Source: JBGSUE01 sp041753515
Lineage (GTDB): Bacteria; Patescibacteriota; Microgenomatia; UBA10105; UBA927
NCBI GenBank assembly: GCA_041753515.1
Contig: JBGSUE010000040.1
Coordinates: 24,084-88,083 of the forward strand
Reading direction: 5' to 3'
Length of the DNA stretch: 64,000 nt
Positions 1 through 7,998 of the stretch are shown here, piece by piece. The notes under the pieces were generated by a model. It did not search any database, was not told where the DNA came from, and was given only the letters and a program-made list of their open reading frames with translations. Both the position numbers and the translations under genes were made by a program. Position 1 is the stretch's first letter. Each line of letters opens with the position of its first letter.

Positions 1-1020
1 CCTGCTCTGTGCTTCAGACTCGGGGAAGTCGCCTTTTTTGTAGCCTAAATATGCAAATGCTTTCGTCAGGTGGACCGGGACGGGATAATGGACGGCACAG
101 CCAACACCATGATCCAAAAGATGTTTCATGAGCTTATCTCGTTTCTTTGTGCGTACAACATAAAGATGATGACTGGATTTGGAGGAAGGTGAAAGGTGAA
201 AGGTAAAAGGTGAAAGGTCTCCGATATTTGATAATTCCCGGTCATAAAACGAAGCAATTTCCTTCCGTCGTCTATTCCATGCATCCAGATGCCGGAGCTT
301 GATGGAAAGAATTGCCGCCTGCAGTTCATCCAACCGTGAGACGCCTGATACAACTTCACTTTGGTATCGTGCTTTCTCCCCGTACTGCCGCAGCATTTTT
401 ACGCGGCCGGCTAATGAGGATGAATCCGTCACGATCATTCCCCCGTCCCCCATGGCTCCCAGATTTTTTGACGGATAAAAACTGAAAATTGCCGCGTCTC
501 CCAGTGTCCCAACTTTTTTCCCCTCAATCACTGCTCCATGCGCCTGTGCGGCATCCTCTAGTAGATATATCTTTCTTTTCGCATTATTGAGTATATTTTG
601 TAGACCGATAATATCTGCCGGATTGCCATACAGGTGTACCGGAATCACGGCTTTTGTCTTTTCCGTCACACGCTTCGCCAGATCATCGGCAGACATGTTT
701 CCGTCCGGTCCGCAATCTGCCAACCGTATTGCAGCACCGGAAAGAGCTACCCCAAACGCATTGGGGTATGCATTGGCAGGGATGACAACCTCATCACCAG
801 GCATAAGTCCGAACGCTTTCAGTACCAACGTGAGGGCATCCGTCCCGCTGGCCACCCCTATTGCATGATAGCTGCCCAGATAATCGGCAAACTCATCTTC
901 AAACATTTTCACTCGTGGCCCCAATGTAAAGTACCCATTCTCCATGACCGTATGGACTGCGGATTTCAACTCTGTTTCGATACTTTTATACTGTCTGGTT
1001 AATTCAAATATTGGAATCAT
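1..1020 (-). CDS. DegT/DnrJ/EryC1-type PLP-dependent sugar aminotransferase, C-terminus cut by window edge
   Basis: Translating the minus strand from the ATG at 1020 gives 340 uninterrupted codons to the window edge; the rest of the protein lies outside. The family aminates keto sugars on nucleotide diphosphates using pyridoxal phosphate. Visible marks are GYFTLGPRVKMFE near residue 30, ASGTDAL near 57, the EDAAQAHGA motif near 155 and the SFYPSKNLGAMGDGG motif, where Lys185 (466-468) is the expected Schiff-base lysine. Residues 268-278 are encoded by a 7-bp tandem repeat (186-218) and read as an insertion before the C-terminal domain. It lies downstream of the GT2 at 1079-1792 on the same strand, separated by a palindromic element. 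The family call is firm; the sugar substrate cannot be told. Confidence 0.88.
   Translation of the reverse strand, partial: MIPIFELTRQYKSIETELKSAVHTVMENGYFTLGPRVKMFEDEFADYLGSYHAIGVASGTDALTLVLKAFGLMPGDEVVIPANAYPNAFGVALSGAAIRLADCGPDGNMSADDLAKRVTEKTKAVIPVHLYGNPADIIGLQNILNNAKRKIYLLEDAAQAHGAVIEGKKVGTLGDAAIFSFYPSKNLGAMGDGGMIVTDSSSLAGRVKMLRQYGEKARYQSEVVSGVSRLDELQAAILSIKLRHLDAWNRRRKEIASFYDRELSNIGDLSPFTFHLSPSSKSSHHLYVVRTKKRDKLMKHLLDHGVGCAVHYPVPVHLTKAFAYLGYKKGDFPESEAQSR
186..218. repeat. Heptamer tandem repeat AAGGTGA inside the aminotransferase gene
   Basis: Units are AAGGTGA 186-192, AAGGTGA 193-199, AAGGTAA 200-206, AAGGTGA 207-213, then AAGGT. The repeat is read through in frame on the minus strand as SPFTFHLSP. 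Confidence 0.85.
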
Positions 1021-1028
1021 AATGGTCT

Positions 1029-1088
1029 GTCATTCTGAACAAAGTGAAGAATCTATTCACTAGATCCTTCGCTCACGCTCAGGATGAC
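1029..1088. repeat. Class A palindromic element (GTCATTCTGA...CAGGATGAC)
   Basis: An imperfect palindrome with left arm GTCATTCTGAACAAAGTGAA and a right arm ending CTCAGGATGAC. It lies between the GT2 and the aminotransferase gene. Its end supplies the stop codon of the GT2 on the minus strand: the last codons read R-L-S-S-stop from cgtttgtcatcctga. Confidence 0.85.
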
Positions 1089-1792
1089 AAACGGTACAGT
1101 ATCATATCAATAATCGTCGGAATGATGGTTCTAAGGCTTCCTCCCCCCGCCCCTTCCTCATCGGTCCGGGCTTTGTGGGCAATCGTTGTTTCCGCCACAC
1201 GAAAACCGGCACGGACCGCATCGATAATCATCTCCGCATCCACAAATGCGGAACGGGTTGAAAGATCAATCGAATCAATGACTTGTTTTTTTACGAGCCG
1301 GATGGAATTGACGTCATGAATACTGATCCCGTAGAAGAATTTAAGAAGTGTATTGTAAATTTTCGACTGCCGCAAACGCGTTTCCGGATCCCTGCGGTTC
1401 ACCCGCCAGCCGATAATCAAATCTGCATCACCTACAAGTTGTGCCAATGTTTGCAGTTCTTTGGGGTCCAGCTGTCCGTCACCGGGAACGGTAAACAGCC
1501 ACTCATACCGTCAGGTTTTATAGAGTTCCTGTATGGTTCCCCCATACCCCTGATTCACCGTATGGGTTAAAACAGTAAGTTGTGGGTATTTCTTTAAAAG
1601 ATTATTCAATACATCGCCCGTTCCGTCACGGCTTGCATCATTTATCACCATGATTTCGTATGTCCTGGTAATTTTTTTGGCAATAGTATCTGCTTTTAAA
1701 ATTACTGATGCAACAGTCTCTTCATCATTGTATGCAGGTATGAGGATTGATACGGACGGAAAACGCATAGGATATTTTCCATATGATATCAT
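1079..1792 (-). pseudogene. GT2 glycosyltransferase (DPM1/polyprenyl-phosphate type) with an in-frame TGA
   Basis: One reading frame of about 237 codons is broken only by a TGA at 1511-1513. The upstream part carries ILIPAYNDEETV, VINDASRDGTGD and GYGGT of the GT2 fold. Downstream, in the same frame, come RYEWLFTVPGDGQLDPKEL (the DxD-like region), GWRVNRRDPETR and an acceptor-side block EEGAGGGSLRTI. The family moves a sugar from a nucleotide to a membrane lipid or glycan on the cytoplasmic face. The stop sits just before the metal-binding strand, so termination there would remove the active site. It may be a true nonsense mutation, a sequencing error or a readthrough site. Recoding of TGA as sense is unlikely because neighbours use TGA as stop. 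A TATATC box six bases before the ATG at 1792 supports that start. Confidence 0.75.
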
Positions 1793-1825
1793 GCTGATGA
1801 TATATGTGCATGTAACAAGAAATTA

Positions 1826-1910
1826 TGTCATTCTGATCCGCCAGTTGGCGGAGAAGAATCTAGTTTAAAAAATTAGATCCTTCACTCGCCTTCGGCGGTT
1901 CAGGATGACA
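1826..1910. repeat. Class A palindromic element, variant with inner mini-palindromes
   Basis: Ends are TGTCATTCTGA and TTCAGGATGACA. The left arm contains TCCGCCAGTTGGCGGA (1837-1852) where other copies have AACGAAGTGAA, and the right arm contains CGCCTTCGGCGG. It fills most of the space between the divergent GT2 and GT-C genes. Confidence 0.85.
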
Positions 1911-1912
1911 CA

Positions 1913-3469
1913 ATGAATGTAATTATGAGATTAACGAAAAATTTTATTCTTTTCTTTTTTATCGCCCAGATATACATATTCCTCTCCAATTATCATCTTC
2001 TGATTCTTGCGTCCCATACGCCGCAAGGCGCCAGATTTACGTGGAACCATATTGCCTACTGGTCCATGGACCACAATGTCTACCTGTCTGTCATCAATCA
2101 GGGAGCGCGCGGTGAGTGGCTCATGCGGGATGCGTACACCGCAGAGCCCACACATCCGACGTTTTTCTATTTCTTCTATATACTTCTCGGGAAAATAAGC
2201 GGTGCCCTCAACATCCTGCCTGATACCGCGTATCTGTGGGCTAAACTTATCGGCGTTGAATTTTTTGTCCTGTCTCTGTACTTTCTCAGTAAAAAAATAC
2301 TGGGAAAGAATGGCATATGGGCTTCACTTCTTGCACTGTCCATAAGCGCCCTGCCGGTCCTCAACTGGGATACCCGCTACTACCATGAATTCTGGCCCTG
2401 GTGGGCCCGCTTTGATGCAATCCTGCGTCTGGACAACATGCCCCACTACCTCTGGAGCTGGGGACTATTATGCCTCTTTGCCGCCACCTGGTTTTCATAT
2501 ATGAAAGGAAAAAAAACTTATCTTCTTGTGCTATCTTCTATCTTCTCCCTTCTATCCTCTATGTTCCTCCCCTCGTCCGCCATCCCCATCATCGCGGGTC
2601 TGGGCGTCCTGTGGCTGCTATCCAAAAAACACCGCACCGGCACAGCTTTTTTTGTAGCAGCAATCGTCGCCATTCCGCTCCTATTAACCTACCGGGAAAA
2701 ATTCAACGGTTTTCCATGGACTGAGTGGTACCTATTTGAACTTGACACATGGAACCGCCAGGCAACCCATTTCAATATCGAATTTTTGCTTTCAGCCGGA
2801 TTATTACCAATCCTGGCATTGGTCGGCATACGGAAAAATAATCCTTCCTCCATTTTTCTGGCAGTGTGGGCTTTCCTACCCTTTTTTCTTCTCCCTTTCT
2901 CCTCACTCCTGGGGCTCTCCAAATACCGCCTGGCATCAACCGGCGTCTTTATCCCATTCGCGCTTTTAAGCATTCAGGCTATTCAATATTTCAAAAAAAC
3001 CGGTGTTTTGCTGATATGCATCTCTATTGCTTTTTCAATCATCACATCACTTTACATTTTCACCAATCTCAACCGCACCGCCCAAGAATACCCTGTTTAC
3101 GCAAACGTGTATATTCCAAAAGAAATGATGGATATTTTTTCATATCTCAATACGAATGCAGACGCCACCGATGTGATTGTGAGTGACTGGGTCAGCGGTA
3201 ACCTATTCCCTGTTTTTACACCCGTTACGGCATTCACAGGCCACCCTGTCCACACAAGAAACTTTTTCGATAAAACCGCATGGTATGGATCATTGTACCG
3301 GGGAGAACTGACACAAAAAGACGCGGAAACAAAGCTTGGGGAATACCGGATTACATATATTCTTCACGGACCTGCGGAAAAGAGAATCGGTGTATCGCTG
3401 TCAGCATATACGTTCCTGAAAAAAGTGTATGTGATGGGAGACTATAAATTATACAAAGTAGAATTATGA
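1913..3469 (+). CDS. GT-C-like polytopic membrane glycosyltransferase, family 1
   Basis: A 518-residue protein with an N-terminal membrane segment (about 8-28), a large outside loop, many further hydrophobic segments and a soluble C-terminal domain from about residue 390. The first loop carries DHNVYLSVINQGARGEW, YTAEPTHP and LLGKISG, which recur in six other proteins of this window. The Asp before Y-L-S fits the acidic residue GT-C enzymes use in their first outside loop. The C-terminal domain has TAFTGHPVHTR and ITYILHG. By family analogy it would transfer a sugar from a polyprenyl phosphate outside the membrane; acceptor unknown. The start may be 1913 or the in-frame ATG at 1925. Its stop overlaps the next start as ATGA. 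Residues 207-218 come from a 7-bp repeat. Confidence 0.72.
   Translation: MNVIMRLTKNFILFFFIAQIYIFLSNYHLLILASHTPQGARFTWNHIAYWSMDHNVYLSVINQGARGEWLMRDAYTAEPTHPTFFYFFYILLGKISGALNILPDTAYLWAKLIGVEFFVLSLYFLSKKILGKNGIWASLLALSISALPVLNWDTRYYHEFWPWWARFDAILRLDNMPHYLWSWGLLCLFAATWFSYMKGKKTYLLVLSSIFSLLSSMFLPSSAIPIIAGLGVLWLLSKKHRTGTAFFVAAIVAIPLLLTYREKFNGFPWTEWYLFELDTWNRQATHFNIEFLLSAGLLPILALVGIRKNNPSSIFLAVWAFLPFFLLPFSSLLGLSKYRLASTGVFIPFALLSIQAIQYFKKTGVLLICISIAFSIITSLYIFTNLNRTAQEYPVYANVYIPKEMMDIFSYLNTNADATDVIVSDWVSGNLFPVFTPVTAFTGHPVHTRNFFDKTAWYGSLYRGELTQKDAETKLGEYRITYILHGPAEKRIGVSLSAYTFLKKVYVMGDYKLYKVEL
2531..2565. repeat. Heptamer tandem repeat CTATCTT inside a GT-C gene
   Basis: Five consecutive 7-bp units: CTATCTT, CTATCTT, CTCCCTT, CTATCCT, CTATGTT. 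They are read in frame as LSSIFSL LSSMF, that is, as part of a membrane helix. Confidence 0.8.
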
Positions 3470-4182
3470 AAACGACCGTCATTTTACCGGCACACAATGA
3501 AGAAGAGGTCATCGGCAAGATGGTTACTATGATCAATTCGCTTTTCGATACATGGGTATCCCAGTTAATTGTCGTTGACGATTGTTCAAGCGACAAAACA
3601 GCGCTCATAGTGAAAAAACTGCAAAAAAAGGACAATCGCATAGTGCTCATCCAAAGAAATCCTCCAGGAGGTGTCGGGCTTGCACTGCGGGAAGGACTCA
3701 AACATGTAGCAAAATCGTCTGACTGGATACTGACGCTTGATGCGGATTTTACCCGCAATATTCCTGATCTTTATGAATTTTTTGCCAGTACGAAAGGTGT
3801 CGATGGATTGATAGGATCACGATATATGATGCCAAACTCTCTTGTGAGATACCCGTTTTTCAAAAAAGTTTTCAACAGGCTGTTCCACCTTGCGGTCCGC
3901 ATTATTTTCGGCGTCACAAATCATGACCTGACGAACAATTTCAAACTGTATAAAAAATCTATGTACCTGAAGCTCCCGCTGTCTGAAAACAGCTATGCCA
4001 TAAATGCCGAAACCGGACTGTATCCCATTCTCATGGGATATAAAATAAAGGAACTTCCCGTCACCTGGTACGCGAGAACTCATGATGAAGGGATTTCAAA
4101 ATTCAAGCTTCTGTCATTCGGTCCCGCGTACGGACGGGTCATCCTCAATGCATTCAGGCTTTTTCGACAACGACGAGGATAA
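3466..4182 (+). CDS. GT2 glycosyltransferase, dolichyl/polyprenyl-phosphate sugar synthase type
   Basis: The 238-residue GT2 starts inside the stop of the GT-C gene before it (ATGA, 3466-3469), so the two are translationally coupled. Motifs in order are ILPAHNEEEV, VVDDCSSDKTA, GGVGLALREGL, the metal-binding LDADFTRNI, and a region ending RTHDEGISKF. No membrane segments follow, as in single-domain DPM1 enzymes that charge polyprenyl phosphate with a hexose at the inner membrane face. Pairing with a GT-C protein suggests this enzyme makes the lipid-linked donor that its neighbour uses; that is inference. The 3' end overlaps the convergent methyltransferase gene by 29 bases. Confidence 0.85.
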   Translation: MKTTVILPAHNEEEVIGKMVTMINSLFDTWVSQLIVVDDCSSDKTALIVKKLQKKDNRIVLIQRNPPGGVGLALREGLKHVAKSSDWILTLDADFTRNIPDLYEFFASTKGVDGLIGSRYMMPNSLVRYPFFKKVFNRLFHLAVRIIFGVTNHDLTNNFKLYKKSMYLKLPLSENSYAINAETGLYPILMGYKIKELPVTWYARTHDEGISKFKLLSFGPAYGRVILNAFRLFRQRRG

Positions 4183-4855
4183 AGGGGCAGAAAATATCCC
4201 GTATCCCGGGTATTTTTTCAACAACACTGTGTAGCTTCGTAACAAACGGATATCTGTTAATGATTTCCGGAGGAAAAAAACCGAATTTCTTCACGATCTT
4301 CACGCGCATACCTGCATCTGTACACCCGGCCAAAAATCGCCCTATATAACTCGTATATGTCCCTTTTTCAATTTCCCACGTCATATCGCGCCTCAGAAGT
4401 ATGGCTAAGAGGTGCCAGGGACTGATGGGATTATTTTCCACAAATATCATCCTGCCTCCTTTTTTCAAATGTTTGGATACATTTCGTGCAACCGACTCGA
4501 CAAAGTCCGGAACATGATGAAGTATAAAAAAACCGACCACACTATCAAACATGCTCTTTTTTTGCATCTGAATTCGTGTGAGGTCAAGTACTGATGCCTG
4601 TATATTATTACCTTGAATCTTTTTTTTTAGTGAATCAATTTCATTCTCCGATATATCAGTCGCGAGCACTGTTTGGACATGATGGGATAGCTCAAACGTA
4701 AACCTTCCCTGCCCTGCCCCGACTTCCAGAATAGCATCTTGTTTTGATATCCACTGCTGAATAATACCAACAATAAATCGCGCATAGGGTTTATTACTTT
4801 CAGCTTTCAGATATTCTGGATCTACCGAGTTGTAAAAATTTTTCTGAGTACTCAT
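4154..4855 (-). CDS. Class I SAM-dependent methyltransferase
   Basis: A 233-residue protein with motif I ILEVGAGQGRFTFEL, ATDISENEI (motif II) and GFFILHHVPDF. The C-terminal half contains SPWHLL...TWEIEKGTYTS, which matches the methyltransferase at 60627-61319 (LPWYLF...PWDIEKGILN), so the two are paralogues. It follows the SGNH hydrolase gene by 5 bases and is surely in its operon. A role in methylating a surface glycan or its precursor fits the context but the substrate is not visible. Confidence 0.8.
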   Translation of the reverse strand: MSTQKNFYNSVDPEYLKAESNKPYARFIVGIIQQWISKQDAILEVGAGQGRFTFELSHHVQTVLATDISENEIDSLKKKIQGNNIQASVLDLTRIQMQKKSMFDSVVGFFILHHVPDFVESVARNVSKHLKKGGRMIFVENNPISPWHLLAILLRRDMTWEIEKGTYTSYIGRFLAGCTDAGMRVKIVKKFGFFPPEIINRYPFVTKLHSVVEKIPGIRDIFCPFILVVVEKA

Positions 4856-4860
4856 GACAA

Positions 4861-5979
4861 TCAGATAGTGAGAAGATTTTCCTGAATAATTTTTTCTGCC
4901 CAGGATTGAGCTGTCATATCCAACCCTTTTTCCGTAAAATGAAATTCATCTACGTGAATCGTATAATCATCATGCGGCAGGAGAGACTGCAGATCAAGAT
5001 AATTAATCCCTTGAGCGGCATAATCCTCCCGTACTAACCGATCAAATTCCAATACCATATCATGCGGTTTCGTCCAATGCGGTATGCTTGCGGCAAACGC
5101 ACACCAGTACTCACGGCACACCCCCCTCATGAGCCGGATATTGCGCAGGTACAATGGAAGACCGCGGGACACAACCTTATCCGTAACGGTTGGTGACTGC
5201 TGCCATACCTGATCCGGCAAGTACCCTGCCAGATGAAACGTCCGGTCGATTGCCGACGATGTAAATGTCAGAAAATACGACCGGAACGCCCAGTCTGGTA
5301 GTGATAAGGCAAGTGACCGGATGCGTGGATCAAACGGACGCACGTAATTGGAATAGTCCGGCAGGATATTGCCCGTATACATGGAAAACCAGAGATCGTT
5401 GACCCCGTCGTAACTTATGACCAGATCCGGATGAAACTGGATGCCATACATCTCAAGGATGCCGAGAGACGTCTGCGCAATACCGGCATCGAGAGCAAGA
5501 TTAATCACCTCGACTGAATACCCGCTGTTTTTGTAGTATTCGTTCAATTTTTTCTCCAAAAGTGCCGGCCAGGTTGTATCATTGGTCGGTCCGTCCCAGG
5601 TTGTGGAACCGCCCAGTGTCACGATCCGCTTTACGTTTGCCTGTTTTTCATATGGCCTCTCGGGAGTACGGAATCCCAGACTGTTGTTCGTATACGTATA
5701 CGTTACCGTTTTCCCAATAGCCTTTTTATAGACTGTGAGTATTCGTGAATCGAATGGCACAGTCATGAACGGCAGGAACGGATGATCCGTAAACCGCCTG
5801 CGGTCTGCCATCGCCCGCTCTCCCGTCAAAAACGACGGCAGATAGGAATTCATGTCAATCTGCTTCACTTTCACATATATCCGTGATGCAATTTCACCGA
5901 TCACAAACGTCAGAACTGGAAGATAAATCAATACGAATACTAGTCTGAAAACAAAACGCTTGATTCTGAATTTATTCAT
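4861..5979 (-). CDS. Membrane-anchored SGNH/GDSL-type hydrolase
   Basis: A 372-residue protein with an N-terminal signal anchor (about 10-30) and an SGNH hydrolase domain outside the membrane. Block I is VTLGGSTTWDGPTND with the nucleophile Ser, block III is SYDGVNDLWF with Asn, and the last block is IHVDEFHFTEKGLD with the Asp-x-x-His pair (here DEFH). The family removes or moves acyl groups, often acetyl groups, on glycans. It is first in a two-gene operon with the methyltransferase at 4154. A TATACT box (5994-5999) lies 14 bases before the ATG, implying a leader of only some 8 bases. Substrate unknown. Confidence 0.8.
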   Translation of the reverse strand: MNKFRIKRFVFRLVFVLIYLPVLTFVIGEIASRIYVKVKQIDMNSYLPSFLTGERAMADRRRFTDHPFLPFMTVPFDSRILTVYKKAIGKTVTYTYTNNSLGFRTPERPYEKQANVKRIVTLGGSTTWDGPTNDTTWPALLEKKLNEYYKNSGYSVEVINLALDAGIAQTSLGILEMYGIQFHPDLVISYDGVNDLWFSMYTGNILPDYSNYVRPFDPRIRSLALSLPDWAFRSYFLTFTSSAIDRTFHLAGYLPDQVWQQSPTVTDKVVSRGLPLYLRNIRLMRGVCREYWCAFAASIPHWTKPHDMVLEFDRLVREDYAAQGINYLDLQSLLPHDDYTIHVDEFHFTEKGLDMTAQSWAEKIIQENLLTI

Positions 5980-6007
5980 GAAATTTCCATTTCAGTATAT
6001 GCATGCG

Positions 6008-6044
6008 ACAAATTCATAATTCGTAATTCATAATTTGTAATTGA
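6008..6044. repeat. Heptamer tandem repeat of the (ATAATTC/GAATTAT) type
   Basis: Direct 7-bp units ATAATTC, GTAATTC, ATAATTT, GTAATTG lie between the epimerase stop and the SGNH hydrolase promoter. The same unit appears at 20496-20528 and 23971-24006. Confidence 0.75.
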
Positions 6045-6049
6045 ATAAA

Positions 6050-7030
6050 TTACCAGTAATGGTGCTTGTTTTTTCGGTAGAACGCAACTGTTTTTTTGAG
6101 ACCATCAGCCAGACTGGTTTTAGGTTTCCATCCGGTCAGTTTCCTGATCTTTGTTATATCGCTGGCAAAGTCCCCGGGCTCCATGGCACGCCTCTCGGGC
6201 GAAAACGGCGCAAATTCCCAACTGCCCCTTCCTGCCGCCTGGATGATCATTTTCACCAGGTGCAGAAACGTATCCGGCGTGTCATCACCAATATTAATAA
6301 TTTCACCATAACAGGTATCTGTTGATGCAGTGCGCAGAATGGCATCCACCGCATCATCCACATACAAAAAATCACGTTTCAGCTTCCCGTCGCCAAATAC
6401 ACGGATCACCCCACCGTCCATCGCAAGACGGATAAACCAGTTCACGACACCGTACCTGTCGTGCTTCATCTGACTTCGGGGGCCATACACGTTGGTAAGC
6501 CTGAGCATCACGGATTTTATTCCATGAACATCGTTATAGACTTTTACTATCTTTTCTGCAGTCAGATTGGTAATTTCATATATCCCGCGGGGATTTGTGG
6601 GGGCATCTTCACTCACTGGAAGTTTCACTGCGTGACCGTATTGACCACGGGTGCCGGTATAGATGAGTTTGGCACCGGGCGCAACGTAACGCATCGCCTC
6701 AAGTAAAATGGCAGTCCCGCGGATATTGATATCAATATCCGGGTAAGGATTGGTCATGGAAAGGATATGGTCTGTCTGGCGGGCTAGATGGAATACAAAA
6801 TCCTTGCCGCGCACGAGCTTTTTAACAGCCGCCTCATCCCTGATATCCGAAAAATCCATCTCAACCTCATCTTTGACTGGATGAAGATTGAACAAATTCC
6901 CGCCCTGGTGCGGGGTGAGATTATCCTGTATTGTCACGTGAGCACCCTGTTTCACAAGGGCAATAGCCAGATTTGATCCGATAAACCCCGCTCCACCGGT
7001 TATTAGTGCTTTTTTGTTTTTACATGTCAT
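6050..7030 (-). CDS. Extended SDR, NAD-dependent sugar epimerase/dehydratase with a YxxxN active site
   Basis: A 326-residue extended short-chain dehydrogenase with the NAD-binding ITGGAGFIGSNL at residues 10-21, HLARQTDH at 81-88 and LRLTNVYGPRSQ. The catalytic motif, normally YxxxK, reads Y151-E-I-T-N155; the codon at 6566-6568 is AAT, so the usual lysine is absent. FGDGKLKRDFLYVDD and the C-terminal WKPKTSLADGL are normal for the family. It overlaps the dus gene by 4 bases (ATGA) and is downstream of it. It probably acts on a nucleotide sugar for the surface glycan, but the changed residue means catalysis cannot be assumed. Confidence 0.82.
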   Translation of the reverse strand: MTCKNKKALITGGAGFIGSNLAIALVKQGAHVTIQDNLTPHQGGNLFNLHPVKDEVEMDFSDIRDEAAVKKLVRGKDFVFHLARQTDHILSMTNPYPDIDINIRGTAILLEAMRYVAPGAKLIYTGTRGQYGHAVKLPVSEDAPTNPRGIYEITNLTAEKIVKVYNDVHGIKSVMLRLTNVYGPRSQMKHDRYGVVNWFIRLAMDGGVIRVFGDGKLKRDFLYVDDAVDAILRTASTDTCYGEIINIGDDTPDTFLHLVKMIIQAAGRGSWEFAPFSPERRAMEPGDFASDITKIRKLTGWKPKTSLADGLKKTVAFYRKNKHHYW

Positions 7031-7977
7031 GTGGCTTGAATTGTAGCATATATAATCTCCAAAGCTTCGTGTGCAGTAGTGGTTTTCATCATCCTTTCAC
7101 GGACACTCGTTGCATCATGAAATCCCTTTATGTACATCTTAAAAAATTTCTTGAGTGATGCAAAGTTTTTTTTTGTACCCCAGACATCTTCAAATAGCAC
7201 AATGTGTTTCTCCAGAAGCCGAAGAAGATCCTCATGAGCAATGTCCGTGCGAGAAAATGCCCAGGGGCTTTGAAAGACGCCACGGCCGATCATCACGCCA
7301 TCCACACCCCACTGTTCATGTTTTTGCCGGGCCTCTTTGGCATCGGCAATATCACCATTTCCCACGATGAGCGTTTTGACCCCCATCCGGTCCCGAATTT
7401 TAACTGCTTTTCCGATTTCATCCCAATGAGCCGGCACTTTAGACATTTCTTGAGCAGTCCTGCCGTGTACCGTCAATACATCTATATTCTGCTCCAATAC
7501 AAACGAAATCCACTCATCAGTCCGGATATCATGTATCCCTATCCTCGTCTTCACGCCCACAGGAAAATTTCCTGCAGCGCTTTTTACGGCAGAAATAATC
7601 TTTCTTGCACCATCAGGACTGTCTATCATGGCCGCTCCACACCCGAGTTTCATCACCTCCCGGACAGGACACCCCATATTGATATCAATACCGGCAAACC
7701 CCATTCCTGCGATCTCTTTCGTGGCTTTATACATCGTATCGGGATTTTTCCCCCAAATCTGAGCAACAAGCGGTTGCTCGCTGTCCGTAAACCGCAGAGC
7801 ATCGGAAACCCATCTTCTCCCGGCAGAACAGAATCCATCCGCACTCACAAATTCGGTAAACATCACATCGGGCTTGGCGCAGGAGGCAATAATTTGCCGG
7901 AATACTGTATCCGTAACGCCATCAAGCGGTGCTAGTGCCAGAAAAGGTTTTGGGAGCTTGTGCCAAAAAGATTCCAT
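7027..7977 (-). CDS. dus: tRNA-dihydrouridine synthase
   Basis: A 316-residue flavoenzyme that reduces uridines in the D-loop of tRNA. Marks are LALAPLDGVTDTVFR near residue 14, ININ-type strand IDINMGCPVREV with active-site Cys103, GCGAAMIDSP, VKTRIG, LTVHGRTAQ and GNGDI...DGVMIGRGVFQSPWAF for flavin binding. Length is normal. It is the first gene of a two-gene minus operon; a TATACT box (7985-7990 on the other strand) lies 7 bases before its ATG. It is a housekeeping gene beside surface-glycan genes. Which Dus subtype it is cannot be decided by eye. Confidence 0.93.
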   Translation of the reverse strand: MESFWHKLPKPFLALAPLDGVTDTVFRQIIASCAKPDVMFTEFVSADGFCSAGRRWVSDALRFTDSEQPLVAQIWGKNPDTMYKATKEIAGMGFAGIDINMGCPVREVMKLGCGAAMIDSPDGARKIISAVKSAAGNFPVGVKTRIGIHDIRTDEWISFVLEQNIDVLTVHGRTAQEMSKVPAHWDEIGKAVKIRDRMGVKTLIVGNGDIADAKEARQKHEQWGVDGVMIGRGVFQSPWAFSRTDIAHEDLLRLLEKHIVLFEDVWGTKKNFASLKKFFKMYIKGFHDATSVRERMMKTTTAHEALEIIYATIQAT

Positions 7978-7998
7978 AGCGTAGAGTATAATACATTC
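7978..7998. promoter_or_regulatory. Overlapping divergent -10 boxes for dus (-) and the EamA transporter (+)
   Basis: Only 21 bases separate the two start codons. AGTATAAT (7985-7992) holds TATAAT for the plus gene (7987-7992, 6 bases before ATG 7999) and, on the minus strand, TATACT (7985-7990, 7 bases before ATG 7977). Both mRNAs would be leaderless. Confidence 0.7.

Noticed and set aside
1511..1513. Genetic code in which TGA means glycine, as in some candidate phyla
   Set aside because: TGA ends several genes exactly where the next gene's ATG overlaps (3466-3469, 27729-27732, 38481-38484), and only one long frame has an internal TGA.
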